This document shows positions 34,320 through 42,232 of a DNA stretch of 64,000 bases, in pieces. Positions within the stretch are counted from its first letter, which is position 1. Every line of letters begins with the position of its first letter. The DNA comes from Gemmatimonadota bacterium (GTDB lineage: Bacteria; Gemmatimonadota; Gemmatimonadetes; Longimicrobiales; Gaopeijiaceae): NCBI GenBank assembly GCA_028873815.1, contig JAPPNN010000003.1, positions 1-64,000 of the forward strand. Reading direction: 5' to 3'. The position numbers were made by a program, and so were the translations under genes. The notes beneath the pieces were generated by a model. It was given only the letters and a program-made list of their open reading frames with translations. It was not told the DNA's origin and ran no database searches.

Positions 34320-34691
34320 TTACTGTGGCGGGCCCTTGTTCCCGTTGTCGCCGCCCTTGTCCTTTCCTTCCCCGGCCCGCGAGCCGAACCAGAACCCGAC
34401 GATCGGCCCAATTACGGCGACGATGTACGCGAACACGTCCTCGGCCCGGTCGAATTGACGCGTGGCGAGGAAGGTGATGATCATGCTCGCCGCGAGAACC
34501 GCGAAGGTCCACGCCATGATGTGCGTGATGATGGGCTGAACCATCTCCTTGCGGAATACGGTCTCGAACGCAGTCCGGGCACCGTCGGCCGAGCTGCTTT
34601 TCACCATTCGCTGGACAAACCAGCCCAGGGCGACAACAAGGAAGACGATAGCGGCCAGAATCGGCCACCATTCGCGGAGCCATTCGTTCAT
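34320..34691 (-). CDS. Small membrane protein
   Basis: 123 residues with three hydrophobic segments: WWPILAAIVFLVVALGWFV, PIITHIMAWTFAVLAASMIITFLA and VFAYIVAVIGPIVGFWFGSRA; the C-terminal tail is hydrophilic and Lys/Asp/Gly-rich. The GFWFGSR-type ending is common among small holin-like or phage-associated membrane proteins, but no family is claimed. It lies 47 bp upstream of the lipase on the same strand and may be co-transcribed with it. The 34692-34854 spacer shows nothing. Confidence 0.65.
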   Translation of the reverse strand: MNEWLREWWPILAAIVFLVVALGWFVQRMVKSSSADGARTAFETVFRKEMVQPIITHIMAWTFAVLAASMIITFLATRQFDRAEDVFAYIVAVIGPIVGFWFGSRAGEGKDKGGDNGNKGPPQ

Positions 34692-34854
34692 GGGTCGGTC
34701 TCTCCGGCGGATTGCCTGGATGCCATTGTGACGTAGGAGGATACAGACTGACGACCGTCGGGTCGGGCGGCAAGGATCGCTGGCAGCCGAGTGCCTCTGA
34801 ACACGTAGTTGTCCGGTCAGCTAGCACATGAACTGTCCGGTTGGTGCGACAAGG

Positions 34855-35895
34855 CTACCGAGTTGCCCCCACGACCCGATCATTCCGCGCCAGCACCCGG
34901 TCGTCACCCTCGAATACGAACGGCACCGACCGGTTGTCGGGATCCCAGAGGTCCCGGTGGGTCTGCACCTGCAGGTGGAGGTGCGGCATGGTCGTGTTGC
35001 CGGAGTTGCCGACCAGGCCCAGCGGATCGCCCTTCCGCACCCGGTCGCCCTCGTTGACCTGGAGCGTCCCATGCCGGAGATGCGCGAGGACGACGAAATG
35101 GCCGGTGTCGAGCTCGATGACGACCACGTTGCCGGCCGCATCCGCGGGATCGGTCACGAAGTTCGCGCCCTCCGCATCCTCCATCGTGTCCTCGGCGATG
35201 ACCACCGTACCGTCCGCGGGCGATAGGAGGGGCTGCTCCCAGCTGTAGATCGACGCGTTGCCCGTCTCGTCGGTGAAGATCCGGCCGTTGTCCAGCCGGA
35301 CGAGATCGAGGGCGAACCGCTGATTGTAGGCCGAGAGGTGATGGCTCTGAAGTGGACTGGGACCGCCTTGCAGGACGAGCCACTCACCCTCGAAGGGCGG
35401 CGCGATCTGCACGACATCGGCCGCGCCATCGTGGAAGCCGCCGCCCGCAATCGCGCGACCCAGATCAAACGCCAGGACCAGGGCGCCCGCCGCCATGACG
35501 AGGGTCGGCCCCGCGTTGGTCCGGCGCGGGACGACGAACGAAGCCGCGACCCGCAGCACGGTAATGCCGATCACGACGGCGATCAGAGGCGTCATCTCGG
35601 CCGAGCGCGGGAAAACCGCGACGCACGCGACGCCGGTCATCGCCCAGAAACTCGCGCGCCCGATCGCTTGCAGAAGCTGGGGCCGAAGGTCGCGCCTGCC
35701 GGGTTCACGGAGCAGCTCCAGGCACAGGCGCCGTTTCCTCGCCAGCCAGCCGCGACTCGCGATCGCCCAGACCAGGCCGAGCAGCAGGACGACCGCCAGC
35801 GCCTGGTGGCTGTAGAAGCCGACGATGCGTAGCGAGAACAGAGCTGCGAGGGCCGCCAGGGTGAGCAGGGTCGTGATGATGGGATATGGTTTCAT
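34855..35895 (-). CDS. Membrane-anchored M23 (LytM-type) peptidase
   Basis: About 346 residues from ATG 35895 (the track's TTG start is two codons upstream). Four N-terminal hydrophobic segments (PIITTLLTLAALAALFSL; ALAVVLLLGLVWAIA; ASFWAMTGVACVAVF; TPLIAVVIGITVLRVAASF) precede the peptidase domain. The domain motifs are HHLSAYNQRFALDL (first zinc His and Asp), FVVLAHLRHGTL and the terminal HLHLQVQ. These form the LytM zinc site. It would cut peptidoglycan cross-bridges or another peptide at the outer face of the membrane. It follows a small lipoprotein gene by 9 bp. Confidence 0.88.
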   Translation of the reverse strand: MKPYPIITTLLTLAALAALFSLRIVGFYSHQALAVVLLLGLVWAIASRGWLARKRRLCLELLREPGRRDLRPQLLQAIGRASFWAMTGVACVAVFPRSAEMTPLIAVVIGITVLRVAASFVVPRRTNAGPTLVMAAGALVLAFDLGRAIAGGGFHDGAADVVQIAPPFEGEWLVLQGGPSPLQSHHLSAYNQRFALDLVRLDNGRIFTDETGNASIYSWEQPLLSPADGTVVIAEDTMEDAEGANFVTDPADAAGNVVVIELDTGHFVVLAHLRHGTLQVNEGDRVRKGDPLGLVGNSGNTTMPHLHLQVQTHRDLWDPDNRSVPFVFEGDDRVLARNDRVVGATR

Positions 35896-35904
35896 TCTCA
35901 ACGC

Positions 35905-36471
35905 TTAGGGACCCGTGCCCCGGACGTAGACGATGTCCACCGCACCCGTCGCTCGCACATCCATGCCCCTGTTGTTTGTCCGTGCCGCCGTTCGGGTGAT
36001 GATCAGCGCCCCTTCTGCGGTCAGCCCAAAGCGCTCGGAAACCCATCCGGAATCCGGCAACGTTCGCCGAACGACCGGCATTCCGCTATCCCATCCGAGC
36101 GCTATGGATTGTTCCAACCCGCCATCCTCCGCACGGACCTCGATCGGGGTGCCGTCGATAGGCAACGTGAAGGAGTAGTCGGGTTCATCGCTCGAAACCC
36201 GAAAGACCGAGTCGCTCGCTTCCAGCACGAATCGTTCTGCGCGTATCCCCAGGGCCGCGACGAGCCTCTGTCCTGTGCCACGGGCAAAGCCGGAGCCTTC
36301 CGGGGACACGAATTGGAGGCCCGTGGATTGAACCCCTTCAAGCACCCATTCGCCGTTGTACGGTGCCAGGGTTGCGATCTCCGGAATTTGCCCGCGGCTG
36401 GCGCACCCCGCCGTGGCCAGAACGCTCGCCCCGAAGATTCCGATGAGCGCCGGTCGAAGGAAACGTGTCAT
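35905..36471 (-). CDS. Small lipoprotein, paralogue of 55320-55895
   Basis: 188 residues with a lipobox (SVLATAGC at residues 16-23). The mature part is beta-rich: PYNGEWVLEG, LQFVSPEGSGF, RAERFVLEASDSVFRVSSDEP, IDGTPIEVRAEDGG, GMPVVRRTLPDSGWVSERFGLT. Nearly every one of these blocks recurs in the lipoprotein at 55320-55895, so they are clear paralogues. Function is unknown. Here it is coupled to an M23 peptidase, there to a propeller. Confidence 0.8.
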   Translation of the reverse strand: MTRFLRPALIGIFGASVLATAGCASRGQIPEIATLAPYNGEWVLEGVQSTGLQFVSPEGSGFARGTGQRLVAALGIRAERFVLEASDSVFRVSSDEPDYSFTLPIDGTPIEVRAEDGGLEQSIALGWDSGMPVVRRTLPDSGWVSERFGLTAEGALIITRTAARTNNRGMDVRATGAVDIVYVRGTGP

Positions 36472-36663
36472 TCAGGAACTCCTGCTGGAGGCTTGAAAGG
36501 CGAATCATTCTGCCGGCGCTATATGCACGAAACATGCCACCGTGCTCACGGCCCAGCACTCCTACCGCGGCGGGCTCCGGGCGACGCCAACGGCAGAAAT
36601 GGCGTTATGCCAACTATATTCAAGTCCTTCCCCCTCCCAACCTCTCCCAGCTCGCCAAACCCC

Positions 36664-38058
36664 ATGTCCGACACCCGCACGCTGCCGTCCGACCAGGACG
36701 TCCGCGACATTATCGAGAAGGACAGGAAGCACCTCTGGCATCATCTGTTTCAGCACAGCGTCTTCGACACGCAGGATCCGCAGGTCTTCGTGGAAGGAGA
36801 GGGCGCTCGCGTAAGGGACATCCACGGGAATTGGTACCTCGACGGCACGTCCGGCGGCGTCTGGTGCGTCAACGTCGGTTACGGGCGCGAGAGCATCGCG
36901 AAGGCGGTCTACGAGCAGCTCCGACGCCTGCCGTACTATGCGGGCGTCGTCGGCACCGTGCCGGCGGCCGAATACGCGAGTGCGCTGGCGCAGTGGCTGC
37001 CCGAGCTCGCCCGCCTCTACTTCGCCAACAGCGGCTCGGAGGCCAACGAGAAGGCGATCAAGATGGTGCGCCAGATCGCACACCAGCATGGAACCGGGAA
37101 GTACAAGGTTCTCTACCGCGACCGCGACTATCACGGGACCACCATCGCCTGCCTGGCGGCCAGCGGACAGGAGGAGCGCAAGGAGGCGTACGGGCCGTTC
37201 CCCGACGGGTTCGCGGCGATTCCCCACGCCATGTGCTATCGTTGCCCGTTCGGCAAGACGTATCCGGACTGCGACGTGGAGTGCGCGCACGCACTTGGGG
37301 ACGCGATCGAGGCCGAGGGACCGGACACGGTGGGCGGCGTCATTCTCGAACCGATCACCGCGGGCGGCGGCATCATCCCTCCGGTCGCGGAATACTACAG
37401 CATCGTCCGCGACATCTGCGACAGGTACGGCGTCGTTCTGATCATCGACGAAGTCGTCTGCGGCTTCGGGCGAACGGGGACCATGTTCGGGTATCAGCAC
37501 TACGACTTCGTGCCGGATATGGTCACGATGGCTAAGGGGTTAGCCAGCTCCTACGCGCCGATCTCGGCGGTTGCCGCGCGCGGCGAAATCTTCGACGCCT
37601 TTCTGCAGGATCCGAGCGACAGGTACGGCTACTTCCGGGACATCAGCACCTACGGCGGATGCACGGCGGGCTTCGTGGCGGCCCTTGAGAACCTGCGCAT
37701 CATCGAGGAGGAGGACCTGATCGAGAACAGCCGCGTGATGGGCGCGTACCTGCTGGACCGCCTTCGCGAGCTGTCCGACCACCCCAACGTCGGCGACGTG
37801 CGCGGCAAGGGCCTGTTTGCCGGTGTCGAGCTGGTGCAGGACAAGGCCTCGAAGACTCCGGTTAGCGAGAACGTGATGGCGGCGGTCGTGAAGAAGGCCG
37901 CCGACGAGGGCGTCCTGGTGGGCAAGACCACGCGCAGCGTCCCGGGGCTGAACAACACGATCAACCTGGCTCCGCCGCTGGTCGTCACGAAGGCGGATGC
38001 CGACGAGCTGGTGGGCGCGGTGAAGGCCGGCATCGAGCACGGCTGCCGGGGCCTCTGA
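36664..38058 (+). CDS. tpa: Taurine--pyruvate aminotransferase-like class III aminotransferase
   Basis: About 464 residues from ATG 36664 (SDTRTLPSDQDVRDIIEKD). Class III PLP-enzyme motifs are seen in order: SGGVWCVNVGYG, NSGSEANEKAIKMVRQIAH, YRDRDYHGTTIACLAASGQ, LEPITAGGG, IDEVVCGFGRTGTMFGYQHY and the PLP lysine in MAKGLASSYAPIS, then ISTYGGCTAG. This block pattern follows taurine-pyruvate aminotransferase closely: taurine plus pyruvate gives sulfoacetaldehyde plus alanine. The next gene is an alanine:Na+ symporter, which fits. Other omega-amino acids (beta-alanine, hypotaurine) are possible donors. No sulfoacetaldehyde acetyltransferase is in view, so a full taurine pathway is not shown. 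Confidence 0.8.
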   Translation: MSDTRTLPSDQDVRDIIEKDRKHLWHHLFQHSVFDTQDPQVFVEGEGARVRDIHGNWYLDGTSGGVWCVNVGYGRESIAKAVYEQLRRLPYYAGVVGTVPAAEYASALAQWLPELARLYFANSGSEANEKAIKMVRQIAHQHGTGKYKVLYRDRDYHGTTIACLAASGQEERKEAYGPFPDGFAAIPHAMCYRCPFGKTYPDCDVECAHALGDAIEAEGPDTVGGVILEPITAGGGIIPPVAEYYSIVRDICDRYGVVLIIDEVVCGFGRTGTMFGYQHYDFVPDMVTMAKGLASSYAPISAVAARGEIFDAFLQDPSDRYGYFRDISTYGGCTAGFVAALENLRIIEEEDLIENSRVMGAYLLDRLRELSDHPNVGDVRGKGLFAGVELVQDKASKTPVSENVMAAVVKKAADEGVLVGKTTRSVPGLNNTINLAPPLVVTKADADELVGAVKAGIEHGCRGL

Positions 38059-38074
38059 GGACAGGTCCACCCGG

Positions 38075-39508
38075 ATGGGATTCGACGAGCGAATCAATCA
38101 GCTGATGCAGCCGGTCACGGACGCCGTAGCCGGCTTCATCTTTTACTCCGTGCCGATCGCGGGCGCCCAGGTGCCCCTCATCGTGGCGTGGCTGATCGCG
38201 GGCGGCGTGTTCTTCACCCTCTACCTGCGCTTCATCAACGTACGCGGCTTCAAGCACGCGCTGGACCTGGTCCGGGGCCGCTACACCGATCCTTCCCAGC
38301 CGGGCGAGGTCACACCCTTCCAGGCGCTGGCGACCGCCGTATCGGGCACGGTCGGCATCGGGAACATCGCGGGGGTGGCGGTGGCGATCTCGCTGGGCGG
38401 ACCCGGAGCCACGCTCTGGCTGATCATCGCCGGGCTGCTCGGGATGAGCACCAAGTTCGCCGAGTGCACCCTGGCCGTGAAATACCGTCGCACGCATGCG
38501 GACGGCTCGGTCAGCGGCGGCCCCATGTACTATCTGCAGCGCGGCCTGGAGCTGCGGCACCTGCCCCGGGTCGGCCGCGGCTTGGGGATGTTCTACGCCG
38601 CCGCAATGGTGTTCGGCTGCCTCGGAATCGGCAACATGTTCCAGTCCAACCAGGCCGCCGCCATCCTCATCGAGGTGACGGGAGCCGCCGACAGCTTCTT
38701 CAGCGACAAGGCGTGGCTGCTGGGCATCTTCATGGCCGTTGCCGTAGCGATGGTCATCGTCGGCGGGATCAGGAGCATCGCGCGGGTCACCTCCAGGCTG
38801 GTTCCCTTCATGGCGGTGCTCTACGTGCTGTCGGCCTTGGCGATCATCGGCATCAACGCCGACCGGCTGCCGGCCGCGATCGTCCAGATCTGGCAGGGCG
38901 CGTTCTCGGCGGAGAGCGTCGGCGGAGGCATGATCGGCGTCATGATCATCGGATTCCGGCGCGCGGTCTTCTCCAACGAAGCCGGCCTGGGCTCCGCCGC
39001 AATCGCCCACTCGGCGGTGCAGACCGACGAACCCTGCACCGAGGGCTTCGTCAGCCTGCTTGAGCCGTTCATCGACACGGTGGTCATCTGCACCATGACG
39101 GCGCTGGTCATCATCACGACGATCTACGATCCCGCGCTCGCCGACGCCGGCATCACCGGCATCGAAATGACCAAGACGGCGTTCGAGAGCACCCTGTCCT
39201 GGTCCCCAGTGCCGCTGTCGGTCGCCGCCGTGATGTTCGCCTTCTCGACCATGATCTCGTGGAGCTACTACGGCCTCAAGGCCCTCACCTACCTGACCGG
39301 CCAACACCGACCGGTCGAGACCGGGTTCAAGCTCTTCTTCTGCGGCTTCGTGGTGTTGGGCGCCAGCATCAATCTCGGAGCGCTGATCGATCTCTCCGAC
39401 GCCATGATCTACGTGGTCGCGATCCCCAATCTCCTGGGACTGTACCTGCTCGCACCGGTGTTGCGGCGCGAAGTGCTGTCGTACCGTGAGCGGCTGGGGA
39501 GGTATTGA
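38075..39508 (+). CDS. Alanine/glycine:cation symporter (AGCS family)
   Basis: 477 residues with about ten to eleven membrane segments. Family marks: GTVGIGNIAGVAVAISLGGPGA (substrate and sodium site), MSTKFAECTLAVKYR, GGPMYYLQRGL and FSNEAGLGSAAIAHSA. It imports alanine or glycine with Na+. The gene starts 17 bp after the aminotransferase stop, so the two form one transcript; together they suggest the handling of alanine formed during amine transfer. Substrate beyond alanine/glycine cannot be read from sequence. Confidence 0.9.
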   Translation: MGFDERINQLMQPVTDAVAGFIFYSVPIAGAQVPLIVAWLIAGGVFFTLYLRFINVRGFKHALDLVRGRYTDPSQPGEVTPFQALATAVSGTVGIGNIAGVAVAISLGGPGATLWLIIAGLLGMSTKFAECTLAVKYRRTHADGSVSGGPMYYLQRGLELRHLPRVGRGLGMFYAAAMVFGCLGIGNMFQSNQAAAILIEVTGAADSFFSDKAWLLGIFMAVAVAMVIVGGIRSIARVTSRLVPFMAVLYVLSALAIIGINADRLPAAIVQIWQGAFSAESVGGGMIGVMIIGFRRAVFSNEAGLGSAAIAHSAVQTDEPCTEGFVSLLEPFIDTVVICTMTALVIITTIYDPALADAGITGIEMTKTAFESTLSWSPVPLSVAAVMFAFSTMISWSYYGLKALTYLTGQHRPVETGFKLFFCGFVVLGASINLGALIDLSDAMIYVVAIPNLLGLYLLAPVLRREVLSYRERLGRY

Positions 39509-41320
39509 ATGACGATGCGAGCAGACAGAATCCGAGCCGGCCTCCTGAGCGCCCTCGTCGCTCTCCAGGCTGCGGCCGCTTCAGCCGCCCACGCCCAGGT
39601 CGTCCGCGGCAGACTCGTCGACGCCGACGGCAACACCGCCATTGGCGGCGCCATGATGACCCTTATGGACCGTGACGGTAGCGCCGTCGAGCGCACGCTC
39701 ACGAACACCTCTACCGGCCTGTTCGAGTTGCGCGCGCCCAGCCCCGGGGAGTACCGCGTGCGAGCCGAGCGCATCGGGTACGCAACCACGTTCTCGGCGT
39801 TCTTCGAAATCTCCGGCGGGGAGACGCTCACGGTTGAAGTCTCCGCGCCTGTCGAGGCGTTGTCGCTCGAGGGGATCACGGCCGCGGTCGGCCCCCGGTG
39901 TGAGGTGCGTCCCGAAGAGGGCATGGCTGTCGCCAGGGTCTGGGACGAGGCGCGCAAGGCGCTTGCGGCTGCGGCCTGGACGCAGGACCGGGGCCTCTAC
40001 CGGTACGAGATGCTCGGAATCAACCGGCTGCTCGACGCACGCGGACAAAGGGTCGAGGTCGAGGACCGCGTGTACAGACAGAGTCTGGTCCCCGCGCCGT
40101 ACGTCGCCCGCGCCGCCGACTCGCTCGTGTCCGAAGGATTCGCGCGGTTGTCAGCGGACGCGTCCGAGTTCTGGGCCCCTGACGCCGACGTCCTTCTCTC
40201 CGACGCGTTCCTGGACACACACTGCCTGCGGATCCGCTCCGGAGGGCGCGCGCTTGTCGGGCTGGACTTCGAACCGGTTCCGGACCGCGATGTGCCGGAT
40301 ATCGCGGGTACGCTGTGGCTCGATGCGATGACGGCGGAGCTTCAGCGGGTCGACTTCCGCTACGTCAATCTCCCTGTGCCCGAGTGGCTGATGGACGCCT
40401 CGCCCGGTGGTGCAGTGGTCTTCCGCGGACTCCCGAACGGAAGCTGGATCGTGACATCGTGGCACATCCGGATGTTCAGCGCCGGCGCGGCCGAGAACCC
40501 TCTCACCGGTCGCCTGGCGCCCACGTTGGAAGGCATCACCACGACGCACGGGGAGGTTCTTCGCGTCCATGGTGATGAGGGGGTGGTTTTTGAGGGAGAG
40601 AGCGGCCGCCGCATCGCAGGCACCGTCGTGGATTCGCTGGGCATCGGACTTCCCGGTGCGCTTGTGTATGTGGAGGGATCAGGCACCCGGACGGTGACGG
40701 ATGCGGACGGTCGATTCGAGCTCGACCACCTGGGCGTTGCGACCTACGAGTTGCGTTTCACACACCCGGACCTTGAGCAGTTGCTATACGCGCCGGAGCC
40801 CGTTGAAGTGGCACTGCGGCCGGAATTCACGAGTCCGGTCGAGGTCACGCTCGAAGCGCCTTCGATGAGTGAGATCCTGGACGATGTCTGCGGATCGGAC
40901 GGCCCACCCGGCGTCCCGCTGATCGCGGCTGATGGCAGGGCCGTCTGGCGGAGCGGCATCCTGACCGGGAGGGTGACGGACGCAGACGGCAATCCGGTCG
41001 AGGACGCCACGCTGCACCTGCTGGCAAAGGCACACGAGGCCGCGCTCTTCGCTCAAGTCCGGGATCCGGGCACCTTCGCCTTCGAAGACCAGCGGGTCCG
41101 CTGGGAGGAGAAGACCAGCTCATCCGGGTTCTTCCGAGTGTGCTGGCTGCCCGCCGACCTCCCGATCGAGTTGATGATCCTTGGCGAGGACGAGAACGTC
41201 GACCGGGGCGCGCTTCGAGCCGCGCTGAGTCTCGCCGACCTGTATCCCGATCGCGTGACGACCCTTACGATCGACGGTGAATCCCCCCACCGGAGACTGG
41301 ATTTGCGGGTGGAGGGATAG
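39509..41320 (+). CDS. Exported protein with carboxypeptidase-regulatory-like domains
   Basis: 603 residues, its ATG directly following the symporter stop. Signal peptide ends at AASAAHAQ. Three regulatory-like beta-sandwiches are visible: VVRGRLVDADGNTAIGGAMM (residues 30-115), RIAGTVVDSLGIGLPGALVYVEG (about 370-440) and GILTGRVTDADGNPVEDATLHL (about 490-570). The part between (about 120-360, with VYRQSLVPAPYVARAADSLVSEGFARL) resembles the central region of Gemmatimonadota secreted proteins of this type. No enzyme motif, so probably structural or binding at the surface. Likely co-transcribed with the symporter only by position. Confidence 0.78.
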   Translation: MTMRADRIRAGLLSALVALQAAAASAAHAQVVRGRLVDADGNTAIGGAMMTLMDRDGSAVERTLTNTSTGLFELRAPSPGEYRVRAERIGYATTFSAFFEISGGETLTVEVSAPVEALSLEGITAAVGPRCEVRPEEGMAVARVWDEARKALAAAAWTQDRGLYRYEMLGINRLLDARGQRVEVEDRVYRQSLVPAPYVARAADSLVSEGFARLSADASEFWAPDADVLLSDAFLDTHCLRIRSGGRALVGLDFEPVPDRDVPDIAGTLWLDAMTAELQRVDFRYVNLPVPEWLMDASPGGAVVFRGLPNGSWIVTSWHIRMFSAGAAENPLTGRLAPTLEGITTTHGEVLRVHGDEGVVFEGESGRRIAGTVVDSLGIGLPGALVYVEGSGTRTVTDADGRFELDHLGVATYELRFTHPDLEQLLYAPEPVEVALRPEFTSPVEVTLEAPSMSEILDDVCGSDGPPGVPLIAADGRAVWRSGILTGRVTDADGNPVEDATLHLLAKAHEAALFAQVRDPGTFAFEDQRVRWEEKTSSSGFFRVCWLPADLPIELMILGEDENVDRGALRAALSLADLYPDRVTTLTIDGESPHRRLDLRVEG

Positions 41321-41329
41321 GAGGCCCCT

Positions 41330-42040
41330 TCAGTTCCCCTCCGCGAAGTTCATCATGTGCACGATCTCGCCATCTCGCCGGACCATCAGTCCCTGAAACG
41401 CTTCCGCAAGGCCGGTCCATGGGTGTCCTGCGGGCACGCTGCCGAGAAGGACCTGGTCCTCTCCATGGCCAACGCTCACAGCGATCAGACCGTCATCGTG
41501 CAGGGTCAGCGTAAGGCCCTCTTCAATCCGATCCGTGTCGAGGCCCAAACCGACACTGTATTGGCCATCGCGGTCGATCAGGCCGTATCCGGTTCGCTCG
41601 AATCCCTGGGCGTCATTGACCACCAGGCCCGTGGCAGGTCCAATGCGCCTGCCAGTGTTCGGGTCAGGTGCAGGATCCCCCACCACGAGTCGATCAAACC
41701 CGTCCTCGCCGAGGATCAGCATCCCGTTGGTCTCATGGCTGTAGTCCTGGTAGTAGCCCATGTAGGCGTCCGGGTCCGGATACCGGCTTGCCCAGGCTTC
41801 CCGTGCCCTGGCTTCGTCCGTTCGAACGCGGTTCGCCGCCTCGGGAATCGGGGCCCCGATGAGGATTCTCTCTCGCCCGGCCTCGTCCTCGATGATCAGC
41901 CCGCGTGCTCTGAGCACACCGTCACCGTCTGAAGTCGTCCCGCCCCTGACGAAGAGCACGGCAAGCGCGATGGTCATCAATGCGGCGTAGACCTGGAGCC
42001 AGCGAACTGTGCGTGCTAGCTGCTCGGCGTTCGTACTCAC
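41330..42040 (-). CDS. Membrane-anchored beta-repeat protein of unknown function
   Basis: 236 residues. One N-terminal transmembrane helix (WLQVYAALMTIALAVLFVRGG) then a beta-rich outer part made of imperfect repeats: GLIIEDEAGRERILIGAP, GMLILGEDGFDRLVVGDP, GLVVNDAQGFERTGYGLI, GQYSVGLGLD, GLIAVSVGHGEDQVLLGSV. This recurring D-x-x-G-x-x-R-hhh-G pattern suggests a stacked beta-fold. No known domain is recognised. A tandem dyad element lies about 140 bp upstream, between it and the next gene. Confidence 0.65.
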   Translation of the reverse strand: MSTNAEQLARTVRWLQVYAALMTIALAVLFVRGGTTSDGDGVLRARGLIIEDEAGRERILIGAPIPEAANRVRTDEARAREAWASRYPDPDAYMGYYQDYSHETNGMLILGEDGFDRLVVGDPAPDPNTGRRIGPATGLVVNDAQGFERTGYGLIDRDGQYSVGLGLDTDRIEEGLTLTLHDDGLIAVSVGHGEDQVLLGSVPAGHPWTGLAEAFQGLMVRRDGEIVHMMNFAEGN

Positions 42041-42174
42041 GTAAGTCGTCCTTGAGTTGGGAGGGATGTTCCATTGCGCGCGTGGGACGCCGTCTAGTCA
42101 GCTTGGGGACAGTGGGCGGTGGTCCGATGGTTGTGCGGCGGACGGCACTATCCGCTGGTCAACGGCCTTGGGAT

Positions 42175-42211
42175 GGAAACTCTGGTTCACTCAGTGGAAA
42201 CTGCAGTTGAC
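42175..42211 (+). repeat. 37-bp tandem-dyad element, copy D
   Basis: Dyads GGAAAC-N4-GTTCAC (42175-42190) and GGAAAC-N4-GTTGAC (42196-42211), 5 bp apart. It ends 21 bp before the 3' end of the barrel protein gene and lies about 135 bp upstream of the gene 41330-42040, both on the minus strand. The first dyad is the most divergent of the five copies. Confidence 0.7.
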
Positions 42212-42232
42212 ATTCCTGCCGCCGCTCCAGCT

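Noticed and set aside
36109-36663. Extended N-terminus of the aminotransferase frame
   Set aside because: Antisense to the lipoprotein 35905-36471; the family sequence begins at ATG 36664.
37985-39307. 440-codon minus-strand frame
   Set aside because: Antisense shadow of the symporter gene (Gly/His/Asp-rich), no family features.
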